Assembly: GCA_963575745.1 (NCBI GenBank)
Contig: CAUYUJ010014593.1
Coordinates: forward strand, 818,142 to 882,141
Reading direction: 5' to 3'
Origin: Prorocentrum cordatum
Lineage: Eukaryota; Sar; Dinophyceae; Prorocentrales; Prorocentraceae
DNA length: 64,000 nt
The notes under the pieces are model-generated. The model worked only from the letters and a program-made list of their open reading frames with translations. It did no database searches and was not told the DNA's origin. The translations under genes and the position numbers were made by a program. This document shows, piece by piece, positions 22,338-33,727 of the stretch (positions are counted from its first letter, which is position 1; the number at the start of each line of letters is the position of its first letter).

Positions 22338-22842
22338 GTGAGCCAAGAATGCAGTCAAAGCGTAGGAGGAGGGGATGGGAGGGCAGAGGAATGGGATTGG
22401 AGAGGAGGAGGAGGAGGAGGAGGAGGAGGACGACGACGACGACGACGACGAGGGAGGAGAAGGGCTCGGAGGTGGAGTTGGAGGAGGAGGCGGGGGGAGG
22501 GAGGAGGGAGGTGAAGGCGCCCGCGCTTGCCGAGAACTCCGGGGGTCCGGGGGTGATCCTCGGTGCTTCGTTGTTTTGAGTCTCCACGATGCTAAGCCCC
22601 CAGATGGACGGGACCATTTCGGGCAGAGCAAAACGCAGTTTGCCTCCTTATGCCCGCGGACTCCAAGTCCGCGAACGCACGAGCCAGAGCCTGTTGGCCA
22701 CAGCGAGAAATTGAGGACCGAACGAAAAAAGATTAGCCTGGCGAAGAACCCAACCATCTGCAGTTGTGAGTACCGCAGCTGTGGGTTTCATCTTCAGTGG
22801 AACTCCCCATAAGACCACGGAACGTGTGAGAAATAAGCCAAG
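22338..22842. other. Non-coding stretch with short (GGA)n/(CGA)n tract
   Basis: A GGA then CGA tract at 22402-22456 precedes mixed sequence. A hairpin GCGGACTCCAAGTCCGC is present near 22660 but is not part of a tRNA. Confidence 0.5.
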
Positions 22843-24105
22843 ATAAGTGCCACTGGGGCTTTCAATGAAGCGCCCTATGGGGCCATGAAACACGTGCGGG
22901 GTGTGCCAACATGGGTGGCGGAAGCGCATGTGAGGGCCGCCACTGGGGCCTCCAGTGGAGCTCCCTATGAGGCCCCGAAACATGCGGGGGGGGTGCCGGG
23001 ATGGGTGGCGGAGACGCATGTAAGTGTCACCACTGGGGCCTTCGGTGGAGCTCCCTATGGGGCCGCGAAGCGTGTGAGGAGTGTACCGGGATGTGTGGCG
23101 GGGGCGCATGTGAGCGCTGCCACTGGGGCCTTCGGTGCAGCTCCCTATGGGGCCACGAAACGGGTGAGGGTTGTGCCGAATTCGGTGCGGGTGACGCATG
23201 CGGGCGGCGCCATTGGGGCCTCCGGTGAAGATCCCTATGGGGCCACGAAACCTGTGAGGGGCGTGCCGAATTGGGTGGTGGGGACGCATGTGAGCGCGGC
23301 CACTGGGGCCTTCGGTGGAGCTCCCTATGAGCCCACGAAGCGTGTGAGGGGTGTGCCGAAGTGGGTGGGTGTGGGTGACGCATGTGAGCGCCGCCACTGG
23401 GGCCTCTGGTGAAGCTCGCTATGGGGCCACGAAGCCTGTGAGGGGAATGCCGATTTGGGCGTGGGTGACGCATGCGCATGTGAGCGCCGCCACTGGGGCC
23501 TTCGGTGGAGCTCCCTATGGGGACACGAAGCGTGTGAGGGGTGTGCCGAATTGGGTGTGCGGGACGCATGCGGGCGGCGGCACTGGGGCCTCCGGTGGAG
23601 CTCCCTATGGGGCCCCAAAACGTGTGAGGGTTGTGCCGAATTGGGTGTGCGGGACGCATGCGGTTGGCGGCATTGGGGCCTTCGGTGGGGCTCCTTATGG
23701 GGCCACGAAACGTGTGAGGGGTGTGCCGAATTGGGTGAGCGGGACGCATGCGGGCGGCGGCACTGGGGCCTTCGGTGGTGCTCCCGATGGGGCCACGAAA
23801 CGTGTGAGGGGTGTGGCGAATTGGATGTGCGGGACGCATGCGGGCGGCGGCACTGGGGCCTTCGGTGGAGCTCCCTATGGGCCACGGAACGTGTGAGGGG
23901 TGTGCCGAATTGGGTGTGCGGGACGCATGCGGGGCGGCAGCACTGGGGCTTTCGGTGGAGCTCCCTTTGGGGCCACGAAACGTGGCAGGGGTGTGCCGAA
24001 TTGGGTGTGCGGCACGCATGCGGGCGGCGGCACTGGGGCCTTCGGTGGAGCTCCCTATGGGGCCACGAAACGTGTTTGGGGTGTGCCAAAATGGGTATGC
24101 GGGAT
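22843..24105. repeat. 90-bp minisatellite, about 14 copies
   Basis: The unit is marked by CACTGGGGCCTTCGGTGGAG and by GTGAGGGGTGTGCCGAATTG. The marker recurs every 87-96 bases, mostly 90, from about 22850 to 24031. Because 90 is a multiple of three, 30-residue repeats stay open on both strands in several frames. None has independent evidence of being a protein. Confidence 0.9.
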
Positions 24106-24440
24106 TATGACGATGATGGTGATGACGGTGATGATGACGGACGACGACGACGACGACGACAACGACGGACGACCGACGACGACGGACGATGATGATGATG
24201 ATGATGATGTGATGATGATGATGATGTGATGATGATGATGATGAGACCCGGTGACGACGACGATGATGATGAGATGTGATGATGTTGAATGATGCTGTTG
24301 ATGATGATGATGATGATGATTGATGATGATGAGATGATGATGATGATGACGATGATGATTGATGATGATGGTGGTGTGGTTGGTGGTGATGATGATGATG
24401 CTGATGCTGATGATGATGATGCTGATGATGATGATGATGC

Positions 24441-24478
<38 letters not shown>

Positions 24479-24540
24479 CTGATGCTGATGCTGATGCTGA
24501 TGCTGATGCTGATGCTGATGCTGATGCTGATGCTGGTGGG
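24106..24540. repeat. (GAT)n, (GAC)n and (GATGCT)n array
   Basis: Degenerate GAT/GAC repeats start where the 90-bp array stops. The end (about 24472-24533) is a clean hexamer array of GATGCT. Confidence 0.9.
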
Positions 24541-24577
24541 GGGAGGGAGGAGGGGGAGGAGGAGAGGAGGAGAGGAG

Positions 24578-24662
24578 GGGAGACGTCTCTTCAAAGCGAC
24601 GTCTCTTCAAAGCGACGTGTCGACGTCGCTTTGAGGTGGGGCGACGTCTCTTCAAAGCGAGG
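24578..24662. repeat. Short tandem and inverted repeat of CGACGTCTCTTCAAAG
   Basis: Three direct copies of CGACGTCTCTTCAAAG-like sequence, plus an inverted partner, give a hairpin at 24605-24636 (arms about 14 bp with one mismatch, loop GTCG). Confidence 0.7.
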
Positions 24663-25680
24663 ATCCAGCAACACAGGTTGGTGGGGAAAATGACACGACG
24701 GCCGCTCGCGGATGCGGTTCCTGCAGAGCCATTGGGCGTGCCAGAAACAGAAAACGAGAGCGAGCCACATGCCGCAGTCCGTGTTTCGAGCCGCGTCCAG
24801 GTTCAGATCACGACACGCCTCCCTGGCCGTGCCGCCCCAAGCCACCCGAGGGGCACCACTCCCTCGGGCGACTCCACACCCCCACGCACGCCACGGCGGG
24901 GCACCCTGGCCGTGGGAAGGACGGGTGTGGGATTCCGCATGAGCACCCCGCAGGGGACCCGCTTCCCGCCCAGGCGCACGCGGGGCACGTGCCCTGCCAC
25001 CGCAAGGAGTGGCGAGGTGACGAGGGGGCAAGTTTCTTTCCCCCTGGCCCCCGACTGGCAAGCAGGGGCGACGAACGGGCTGCTACCCACCCGTTTTCCT
25101 GAGACGGGGACCCAGTTGCACAGGCGTCACCCTCGGGGCTGCGAGGAGGAGGAGGAGGAGGAGGAGGAGGAGGAGGAGGAGGGAGGAGGAGGAGGGGGGC
25201 TTTGACTATACTTAGCTCGTTGCAAGTTAGCTTGAGCGCAGCGGCCAAAAGGACTGGCACAGGCTGCACACGAGAAGCCCGAGAGCATGGACGCTGAGCT
25301 GCTTCCGCTGTCGTCCTGAAAACTGTCAGGAGAGAGGTATTGGCGCTGGGGGAGGGGAGGAGAGGATTCATAACGAAGGAGGAGGAGATAGTAGCGCCGT
25401 GCGAAGAGAGACATCAGCGGCACCCTGCTTCCTTGCCCATAGAAGGGCAGCCCTCGATGCAGAGAGCAGTGCGAGGCAGGAAAAAGAAGAGACCTGCCTA
25501 GGAGTGCCTTCCGAATTTCGGACTGCTATTAAGCGGGAAGAGCTGGACGGAGGGCCAAAATGGCCAGGCCGCATTGCGGCTGTCCAAACCTCCATGGGAG
25601 GAGATCTGGACTGAAGGAGGAGCAAGGGAAGTATAAAGAGGCGGGAGAGGAAGACGGGCCGGAATGACATGGCCGTGTTG
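24663..25680. other. Non-coding stretch with (GGA)n tract
   Basis: No supported gene. A GGA tract lies at 25143-25198. Open frames here lack recognisable protein features. Confidence 0.4.
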
Positions 25681-25689
25681 CAGGGCGTA

Positions 25690-27420
25690 CGCTGCAGCTG
25701 CGGCCTGTACGGGCCGACCGCGGCGGGGAGGTGGGTGTGCCTGGGCGCTAGCCGAGACCAGACAGCAGAGACCCACCTCCGTGTGGCCCCTCACAGGCAC
25801 ACAGGGACCAAGGGGACCCTGCTACACCTGGACGGGGGCCAGAGAGACAAGCCAAGGCCAGTGCCGCGTTCCTCCCACGAGGCACATATGTTTGCCGCGG
25901 CCATGCCTCAGCCGCGCAGCCAAGACGCACTGGAGCATGGTGCCTGTCTGTATATATGGCACCTTTGCTGGCCGCTTTGGCCGAGAGTTACTCGGCGGGG
26001 CTGTGCTGTAACATCGTTAGGTAATGAGCTGCCAAGGCGAACCAAGAGTATTAGGCCAGCTCGCCACCTAGGAGACTCAGCCGTGGCGAGTCTGCGAATT
26101 GCTGTGTGAGCAAGCCGATCGCTGTATAGCGATGCTGCTAAGAGGTGCCGCGTTGGCCTCACTTGTGCGGCAAGGTGGAAGGTCGAGCCCCTGATTGGCA
26201 ACGACTCTTGCACAGGCCCTCCAAGGGGGGGCCGGTAAAAAGCAGAGTGACTAGGTGGGCTGCCGAGGTATGTATTAGGCTGGCCCCGCCCCTGTGTGGC
26301 GCATTGGCGGTTGCATCATGGGCGCCCATCCCATATTGCCTGAGATGGTGCCGGCTGGATGCCGCACAGTTAAAGGCCTTACGGGCGCTGAAGAGTTGCA
26401 GCTGCAGCTGAAAGGCCTGTGCGGGCCGTCCGCGACGGGGAGGTGGGTGTGCCTGGGCGCTAGCCGAGACCAGACAACAGAGACCCACCTCCGTGTGGCC
26501 CCTCACAGGCACACAGGGACCAAGGGGACCCTGCTACACCTGGACTGGGGCCAAAGAGATGCGTCGGGGCAGAGGCCACGTTCCTCTCATGAGGCGCTGT
26601 GGCTAGGACTGTCTAGTTAGTGAGCTGCCAGGGCGAACCACGAGTATTAGGCCAGCCCATCCCCTAGAGACTCCGCCGTGACGAGTCTGCGAATTGCTGT
26701 GTGAGCCTAGCCGATCGCTGTTTAGCGAGGCTGTTAAAATGTGCTGCGCTGGCCGCACTAGCGCAGCAAAGTGAGAAGTCGCGCCCATGAGTGGCGACTA
26801 CTCCTGGGTAGGGCCCCCTAAAAGAGGGGCCGGTGGAGAAAAGAGCGCTAGGTGGGCTGCCGAGGTAAGTATTAGTCGGCTCCGCCCCTGTGTGGCACAT
26901 TTACGGTAGCACCCTGGGCACCCATCCCAAATTGGCCTGAGATGGTGACGACTGATGCCGCAAGAGCTGCAGTGAGAATGTACGCCGGCTTGGCCGGCCT
27001 TAAATTGGAGACGCGGTGTCTCCTTTATAAGAGTTTGGCTAGCAAGGAAGGCTTGGGCTGTGTAGGTGGTGGGCTGCAGGCAAACCAGAATCTGAGCATT
27101 GTGCTAACCCACCACCTATGCGTGAGGACTCAGCCGTGGCGAGTCTGCGAATTGATATGTGTGAGCGGCGCTCAGCCGCCTCACTGTTAGCGGGGCTGCC
27201 CAAGGTTGTAGAGCCGCACAATGACTGGAAGGGCTGGATGCTGCTAGACTTGCGTGGCATACAACTCAGCTATGCAGGACGGCTCGACCGACCTTGAGTA
27301 GGAGCGGCATGGCTCCAGCTGTTTAGGTGGTGGGCTGCCGAGGTGGAGAGAAGACGCTGAAAGGATGAGGCAAGGAAAGTATTAGGCGAGCCCACCACCT
27401 AAGTATGCACGCTGCTAGTG
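25690..27420. repeat. Degenerate long tandem duplication, period about 0.7 kb then shorter
   Basis: A segment beginning GGGGAGGTGGGTGTGCCTGG (25723) recurs at 26437. A second segment beginning GAGCTGCCAAGGCGAACCA (about 26026) recurs near 26620. Both copies include GGCGAGTCTGCGAATTG-like, TAGGTGGGCTGCCGAGGT and GGCGCCCATCCC-like landmarks. Partial third and fourth copies occur at 27065-27210 and 27326-27412. No protein-coding content was recognised, so this may be a non-coding repeat family or an RNA-derived element. Confidence 0.7.
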
Positions 27421-27483
27421 GCGCCGAGGTCGCTTAGGTCGACCTAGAAGGGCGCTGATTGATGCGTCATTAGCGTGGCTCGC

Positions 27484-28026
27484 TCAGGCACTGAAGGGCG
27501 ACGGGTTGAGAGAGCGGGCGGCAGCAGAGAGCGCCGAGAGACCTGCCGCTGTCGCCGCCGCACGCGCCTGGGCCTCTTGCGCGGCAGCCTGCTGCTGGTT
27601 GTAGTGGTTCCTCAGCATGGCCTCCACCTCAGAGATGGTCGCCAGGCCTGGGGTCTCGATCCACTCCCAGTCCCAGGTTTCGACGACCTGGCCGTCGATG
27701 ACGTCCAGCGACTTGAGCTTCCAGACGAACGGGTATAGCATGCCGTTGGGCATCTTCCATTCGCCCGGGTAGGTGGAGGGCCACCACTTTTTGAACTCGC
27801 GCGTGGCGGCCGTGCATTGGGAGCCCTGCCAAGCCGAACCAGCACAGGTGTCCCCTGAGAGGCCGAAGAGCTCCCGCGTGTCAGGCGACGCCCTGCTGGC
27901 CTCGGCCGCGCCCGCCTCCGCCGCAGCCGCAGCGGAGCCACCCGCGGGAGGCACGGGCACCATGGCGGCGTGGGGCGCGCAGTTAGAAGGGGGGGAGTGC
28001 CGAGGAAGCAAAAAGAAATAGCCCAT
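27484..28026 (-). CDS. Uncharacterised 180-codon ORF on the minus strand
   Basis: ATG at 28026 (a second at 27963) to a stop at 27484. The N-terminal third is Ala/Pro-rich. The middle is Trp-rich and looks folded (REFKKWWPSTYPGEWKMPNG, WKLKSLDVIDGQVVETWDWE). The C terminus is an Ala/Gln-rich helix (NHYNQQQAAAQEAQARAAAT). It is the only minus-strand candidate outside the retroelement. It sits between two repeat families and may belong to a mobile element. Function unknown. Confidence 0.45.
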   Translation of the reverse strand: MGYFFLLPRHSPPSNCAPHAAMVPVPPAGGSAAAAAEAGAAEASRASPDTRELFGLSGDTCAGSAWQGSQCTAATREFKKWWPSTYPGEWKMPNGMLYPFVWKLKSLDVIDGQVVETWDWEWIETPGLATISEVEAMLRNHYNQQQAAAQEAQARAAATAAGLSALSAAARSLNPSPFSA

Positions 28027-28215
28027 AAGCCAACGGCGGCCAGATGTGAGTGAAACCTAGCTGGCCTGTGCTAGCATCTGCGTGAGGAGGACCCTCCTGA
28101 CGGGCCGACTGATGCACGGCTGGCCTGGTGCGGAGTCTATAGGGATGAGGATGTTGCCGCTACGCATGTTGACCCGCAGCGCAAGACCGGTGCGGTAGGG
28201 TATGCCCGTGCCAAA

Positions 28216-28450
28216 CCCAGATGGTTCGGTACCAATTTTTATCGGTAGCACTTGGAAGAGATCGGTCGCGACCGAAATTCGAAACAAGCATTCGAACACC
28301 GGTCGCGACCGAAATTCTCATCTTTTGCGAATACCGGTATTCATTCGAGGCTCGCAAGAGCTGAATCGGTAGCGTAAACACGAACATCTAGAGATGATGC
28401 TACCGAAAATGACAGACGCGATACCGAAAATTCGCTACCGAAAATTCGGT
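28216..28450. repeat. GGTAGC / ACCGAAAATTCG repeat, related to the retroelement tail
   Basis: It begins with the 19-mer CCCAGATGGTTCGGTACCA, also present in inverted orientation at 51315-51333. It continues with GGTAGC words, two copies of the palindrome GGTCGCGACC (28261 and 28303 regions) and several (G)CTACCGAAAATTCG copies. Confidence 0.7.
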
Positions 28451-28747
28451 CACACGCGCTGCGTCTCGCAAACATTGCGACGCAGAAATACGTTCAAATG
28501 TATGGAGCAAGCGCTACATACGTAAGATACCAAACGCTTGGGGCAACGATCCTCGTGAGGGGCAAGCCGAAGTGGGAGGACTTGATGATGTGATGGTTAT
28601 GTTAGAGCTAGGTAGTATGCAGGGAACGTGGAGGCAGAGTAGTGGCAGCGGGAAGATGATGATAATGAGATGGAAGAGGAGAGGAGGAGGAGGGGAAAAA
28701 GGGAGCTGGACTCGGGGAAAAGGAGGGAGGAGGAAGGAGGAGGAGGA

Positions 28748-28780
<33 letters not shown>

Positions 28781-28896
28781 GTGGAGGACTTAGGCAGAAG
28801 ACCAATGCAGATATTGCCCTCGTCTCTTTCATCCCTGCCCTGCCCTCCATTGCACATTTAGCTTCTTGGTTTCTTTTTGGCCCTCGCGGGGTGACC
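28451..28896. other. Upstream region with (GGA)n tract
   Basis: A purine tract lies at about 28675-28785. No gene is supported before the ATG at 28897. Confidence 0.45.
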
Positions 28897-31476
28897 ATGT
28901 CGCACCCTCGCCGTCACCCGACGGCCGAAGTGGACGGCGACCTGCTGTGTCAGTCGCTGGCCACTTACGTCAAGGACATAGGCTGCAAGAAGAGCTTCGT
29001 CCTGGGCCATTATGAATTCTTGCGGCGCGACTGCGCCGTGCACTTGCCGTCGCTCGCTCGCATGCCGTCGCTGGTGGTTCGGGATCAAAGAAGGAGGAAG
29101 AGGAGAGGGACTAGGAGGAGGTAGCAGGAGGAGATAGGAGGAGGAGGAGGAGGAGGAGGCATTGGGACGTAGGAGGAGGAGGATGAGGAGAAGCAGGAGG
29201 TGGAGAAGAAGGAGGAGGAGAATGAGGCAGGAGGAAGGGGATGGAGGAGGATGCGAGGAAGAGGAAGGGAGGAGGGGCAGCAGATCAGGAGCAAGGTCCA
29301 TGCCCCCCCCCCTTGGGCCCAAGGTAGAGGTCCTCATCAAGCAGTGCCCCGCCCTGGAGGCGAACTTCACCGTCCTCCGGACGGCGCTGCACAGGGTCAT
29401 CTTGCAGTGCCCGCTTTCTTCCTCTCTCCTTCCCCTCATCCTTTCCTCCCCATCTTCCCCCTCCTCCTCCAACTCCCTCCTCCTCCTCCTCCTCTTCCTC
29501 CTCTTCCTCCTCTTCCTCTTCCTCCTCCTCCTCCTCCTCCTCCTTCCTCTCCTCCTCCTCCTCCTGCTCCACCCTTTCCTCCTGCTCCTCCTACCTCCAT
29601 CCTCCTCCTCCTCCTCCTCCTCCTCCTCCTCCTCCTCCTCCTCCTCCTCCTCACCCTTTCGGCAACTAGATGTGCAAGAAAAGGGTACAGGGGCAGGCGT
29701 GGAGGGGGGTGGCCCCCCTGCTACACGGAGAGCCCGCTCCGTATCCGTCCTCCTTCTTCCCCCTCTTCCTCCTTATCTTCCTCCTCCTCCTCTCCGCCAT
29801 CCTCCTCCTCGTATTTCGTCTCCCCCTCATCCCTCTCCTCCTTCTCCTCCTCTTCCTCCTCCTCCTCCTCCCCGTCCTCATCCTCATCATCCTTCTCGCG
29901 CGCTTTTCGAGGTATCCCACCTGCACCTCGGAGAAAGCGACGGCGGCCCCGATCGCAAAAGCAGGGTCGTTGGCGGACAAGGTCGGCGTGATGCTCAAGC
30001 ATCTACGCCGAGTCCGCGACGATCCCGTGCGGTTGCGACAGGCCCGTGTCGATTTCCTTTGTCGCGTCGTGCCTTCTTTGGGCGGGAACCGCAGTTCGCG
30101 GTTCCTACCCGAGAGGGCAAGCCGAACCGACGAGGCCCGTGTTTCGCGGGTCTTGTTTGTTCAGCTCGCCTTCCTACCGTCCTTCGTCGTCTGGTCGTTT
30201 CCCTTGGGGGGTGGGCCTGCATGCTTCCTCAGCTGCTCCTGAGTGGAGCCTCAGAGGAAGCATTCAGGGGCCGCCAAGGGGAGACGTCCGAGGGCGGATG
30301 AGGGGATTTCCCAGAGGCTGTGACTGGCTGCACACGGAAGGAGGTCGACGCCATGAACTATTTCCTCCACTTGATGGGGGTGGCGCCGACTCCAGCTCCG
30401 CTTTCGCGCAGGGGCTCGCGGGACGTCTCTCGTTCGAGGGCGTCGTCGCGCCGGGCGTCGTCGGCGGTCGCGCGGGCCGATTTGAAGAGGGATTTGGAGG
30501 AGGAGGACGAGGACAATGATGATGATGATGATGAGAAATATAGGAATCGATGATGGAAATAAAAAAATGTATTGATAATGAATAATGAATGATGATGATA
30601 ATGATGATATTAATGGAAATGATGATGATTGATGATGGTGATGGTGATGGTGATGGTGATGGTGATGGTGATGGTGGAATGCATGATGATGATGATGATG
30701 ATGATGAATGAAGAATGATTGATGATGATATGAGGGAGAGGGCGAGGAGAGGAGGAGAAGGAAGAGGAAGAGGAGAAGGAGAGGGAGGTGAGGAGGAGGG
30801 ATGGGAAGGAGGAAGAAGGAGGAGGAAGGATGATGAGGGAGGGGGGAGGAGGGGGGAGGATGAAAGGGAAGAAAAATGAGGTTGTCGTGAAAATAATAAC
30901 AAAGGTGAGGGGGAGATGGGTGAGGGGGGGAGGGTGACGGGGAGGGCGAGGGGGGGGTGAGGGGGGGGAAGATGGCGGTGGTGAGTAGGAGGACGAGGCG
31001 GGAGCAAGGAGGGATGTCGGGCCTTCGGGTGAACTGCGAGGCCCCCATCGCCGACTCAGACCGCGATGGCGAGGGCGAGTGCGACCTTTTGGATGACGAG
31101 GACACGTTTTCTGTTCCATGTATGTTCTGTCCCTGGTCTTCCCTCCTCTTCCTTCGTCTCCTCGTCCTCATCCTCCAAATCATCCTCCTCATCCTCCTTA
31201 TCCTCCTCCCCCTCCTCCTCCTTCTCCTCCTCCCCATCGCCTGTATTACGTCTGTCTTACGTCTGTCTTACGTCTGTATTACGTCTGTCTTACGTCTGTC
31301 TTACGTCTGCCTTGCGTCTGTTGTACGCCTGTCTCATGTCTTAGGTCCGCCTTATGTGTGTCGTACGTCGGTCGTTCGTTCGTCTCGCGTCACCCTCCTC
31401 CCCTCCTCCTCCCCCATCCCCTCCGCATCCTCCCCTCCCTCCCCTCCTCCTCTTCCTCCGCCGCCCTTCCCCCCCC

Positions 31477-31508
<32 letters not shown>

Positions 31509-31694
31509 CCTCCCCCTCCTCACTCCCCCACGCCCTTCCGAGAGGAGGCCTCGGAGCAGAAGTCCGAGGGAGAGCCCGAGGGCGAGGGGGGCGACGGCGC
31601 CTCCGAGCCCGAGGCCTCCGAGAACGAGCCCGAGGATGAGGAGTCCGACGAGGAGCTGGAGGACATCGAGGGCGTGGACATGGACGACATCGAG
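28897..31694 (+). CDS. Six-exon model: SR-like and acidic protein, 3' end open
   Basis: Exons are read as 28897-29073, 29324-29394, 29912-30041, 30341-30499, 31041-31100 and 31545-31694, about 249 codons, all phases compatible. The start is ATG at 28897 (MSHPRRHPTAEVDGDLL). Exons 2-3 encode a helical region (EVLIKQCPALEANFTVLRT, DKVGVMLKHLRRVRDD). Exon 4 is Arg/Ser-rich (RRGSRDVSRSRASSRRASS). Exons 5-6 are strongly acidic. Acceptors are all AG before a G (exon 3 uses AG^GTAT with a split Arg codon). Donors include GT, GC (CAG^GCCCGT) and GA (GAG^GACACG). Introns are filled with GGA, TCC, GAT and an 11-bp repeat. The last donor (GAG^GATCGA) and further exons are uncertain, and the next model could be its continuation. 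No family recognised. Confidence 0.5.
29120..29905. repeat. Intronic purine and (TCC)n tracts
   Basis: GGA-type repeats at 29120-29280, TCC-type at 29420-29655 and 29750-29890, in opposite orientation on either side of exon 2 of the preceding model. Confidence 0.85.
30520..30760. repeat. Intronic GAT/GATG(GT) repeat
   Basis: Degenerate GAT repeats with a cleaner GATGGT hexamer array at about 30634-30675. These give only low-complexity frames. Confidence 0.85.
31240..31380. repeat. 11-bp tandem repeat TTACGTCTGTC, locus 1
   Basis: At least seven head-to-tail copies of CTTACGTCTGT with few changes, then decaying to about 31380. The same 11-mer family occurs at 39.74-39.95 and 50.94-51.10 kb. 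Confidence 0.85.
31478..31507. repeat. (CA)n microsatellite
   Basis: About 13 CA units in the intron before exon 6 of the preceding model. Confidence 0.9.
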
Positions 31695-31879
31695 GATCGA
31701 CCGCCCCCTTCTTTCGGCCCTGCGCATCGGCGACCGACGGCAGTCGTTCACCCTCCTCACCTTTCGTTGCAACAGCCTTCTCCCACCCAATAGGTTCCTC
31801 CTCCTGCTTTGTTTGCACACCCTGAATATCATGCGCCGCCCATCCTTCTCCCCCGCCGCCCCATCTCCTCTCCTCCCCG

Positions 31880-32155
31880 ACCCTCCTCCTCCTTATCCTC
31901 CTCCTCCTTATCCTCCTCCTCCTTATCCTCCTCCTCCTTATCCTCCTCCTTATCCTCCCGTTATCTGTAGTTCGTCAAGTTCAGTTCCGTTCAGTTCAGT
32001 TCGGCCCAGCTCAGTTCGGTGCAGTTCGGTTCGGTTCAGTTCAGGTCGCCTCAGCTCAGTGATCCAATTCAGTTCAGTTCAATTCGGTATCCCAGTTCAG
32101 TTCGATTCAGTTCAGTTCATCTCGGTGTAATTCAGCTTGTTCAGTTTAGTTCCTT
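31880..32155. repeat. TCCTCCTTA repeat and degenerate TTCAG/TTCGG pentamer array
   Basis: TCCTCCTTA-type units at 31885-31960 are followed by a degenerate 5-bp array (GTTCAGTTCGGTTCAG) from 31966 to 32155. The array stops about 75 bases upstream of the ATG of the next gene model. Confidence 0.8.
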
Positions 32156-32230
32156 TGTTTGTAGCTCGCCGATCTCAGTTCGCAACTAGCCATTGGTGTT
32201 CGAGATCTTCGTTCGCGCGCGGTCGCGAGC

Positions 32231-33694
32231 ATGACGCATCGCGTGTCGCGCGAGCTGGCGGAGATGGCGGATGAGCTGTTCGTGGAGAACCGTTGGGCTC
32301 GGCTCCGAATGGACTCGAATTCTCTCGTTCTGAAGATGATCGACGAGATCTCGGGGTGCCTGATGGCGATGAAGCCCGATCGGCGCGACCTCGCCTTCCT
32401 CGAGGTGTCCGATGGCGTTTCGCTTTCGGAGGAGGCCAGCTCGCACGGGCCATCTGGGGAGAGGGCCACCCACCCCACGCCCGCCAAGGACCCCCTTCCC
32501 CTCTGCCCCCGACAAGGTGGCCCAGAGGATTTTGAGCCACTGAACTTAAAAGCTCGTTCCCATCCACCCCCAGCCAGAACCCCCCTCCCCTCCCCCCCCC
32601 AGGTCGCGTGGGAATAGAGGAGGGGGTCCGTGGCATGGGTGGCGGTTGGGGGTTATCCTCTCCTCACCGTCGATGCCGTTCGCAGATCGGTTCGGGGAGG
32701 GCCAAGACATGACCAAGGAAGGGGGGTACACGTACATGTTGTCCTTGGTGATGCGGCTCCAGGAGGGCTCGACGATGTGGCTGTCCCCCCTGACGTCGTC
32801 GTGGGTCGAGGGCACCCCCAGCGCGACCACCAGGGCGCTCGACGCGATCGACGGGGACGAGACGGTGCCCGAGGTCGCGGAGTCGAACCTTCGAGTTCGG
32901 CGCATGGTCGTCGCGGGGGCCATCGCTTGGCTTCGCGGGGCGCTCTGGGCTCAATCGACGCACCTTCCCCCCAATGCCTCGTCCGCCCGCCCGCCCCTGT
33001 CGACGTAGTCGGGGGCTGGCGGGGGTTGACGTAGAGGACTGGTGGGAGGAGGAGGAGGAGGAGGGAGTGGGGATGGCGGGGAGGAGGAGGAGGAGGAGGA
33101 GGAGGAGGAGGAGGAGGAGGAGGGGGGAGGGGAAGGAGGAGAGAGAGGAGGAGGAGAGGGGGGGAGGAAGAGAATGCGGATGAGGAGGAGGAGGAGGAGG
33201 AGGAGGAGGAGGAGGAGGAGGAGGGGGAGGAGGAGGAGGAGGAGGAGGAGGAGGAGGAGGAGGAGGAGGGGGGGATCGTGTGGCTCCACTCTCAGGCATA
33301 CACGTGCTGGGCGCACCCAGAGGGATCCTTGCTGTGGCTGTTCGACCCCATGGAGAAGCTCAAGAATGTTGTCGGCAGTGTCTCGCGCGTCACGCACTTG
33401 TCGGCTTTCGGGGCGGAGATCGTCGGGGCCATCGAGATCGTTTCGGACAGCATGCACTTTCGAGATCTGGCGAAGGTCGTCGATTGGAGGGATTGATCAT
33501 GAAAAGCTGGTGGGTTCTGGTTCTGACCTGATGTTGGTTTGGGAAGTTGCCTTTAGAGATTTGCGGCCCTGGGGGGCCGCGGTCGCACTCTCGGGGAAAT
33601 CGGAGGCCCAGGAGTTCAATGTTTGAACCAGGATGAAGTCTGAGACCCCGTAGTTCGAAATCTGATTCAGGACGAAATCTGAGGCCGACGAATT

Positions 33695-33727
<33 letters not shown>

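Noticed and set aside
22655-22685. Hairpin GCGGACTCCAAGTCCGC resembling a tRNA anticodon arm with CCA
   Set aside because: No B box, no acceptor stem pairing and no D arm at the right distance on either strand.
23027-24655. 542-codon minus-strand ORF with 30-residue repeats and a His run
   Set aside because: The length is explained by the 90-bp minisatellite and the adjoining GAT repeat. Other frames are equally open.
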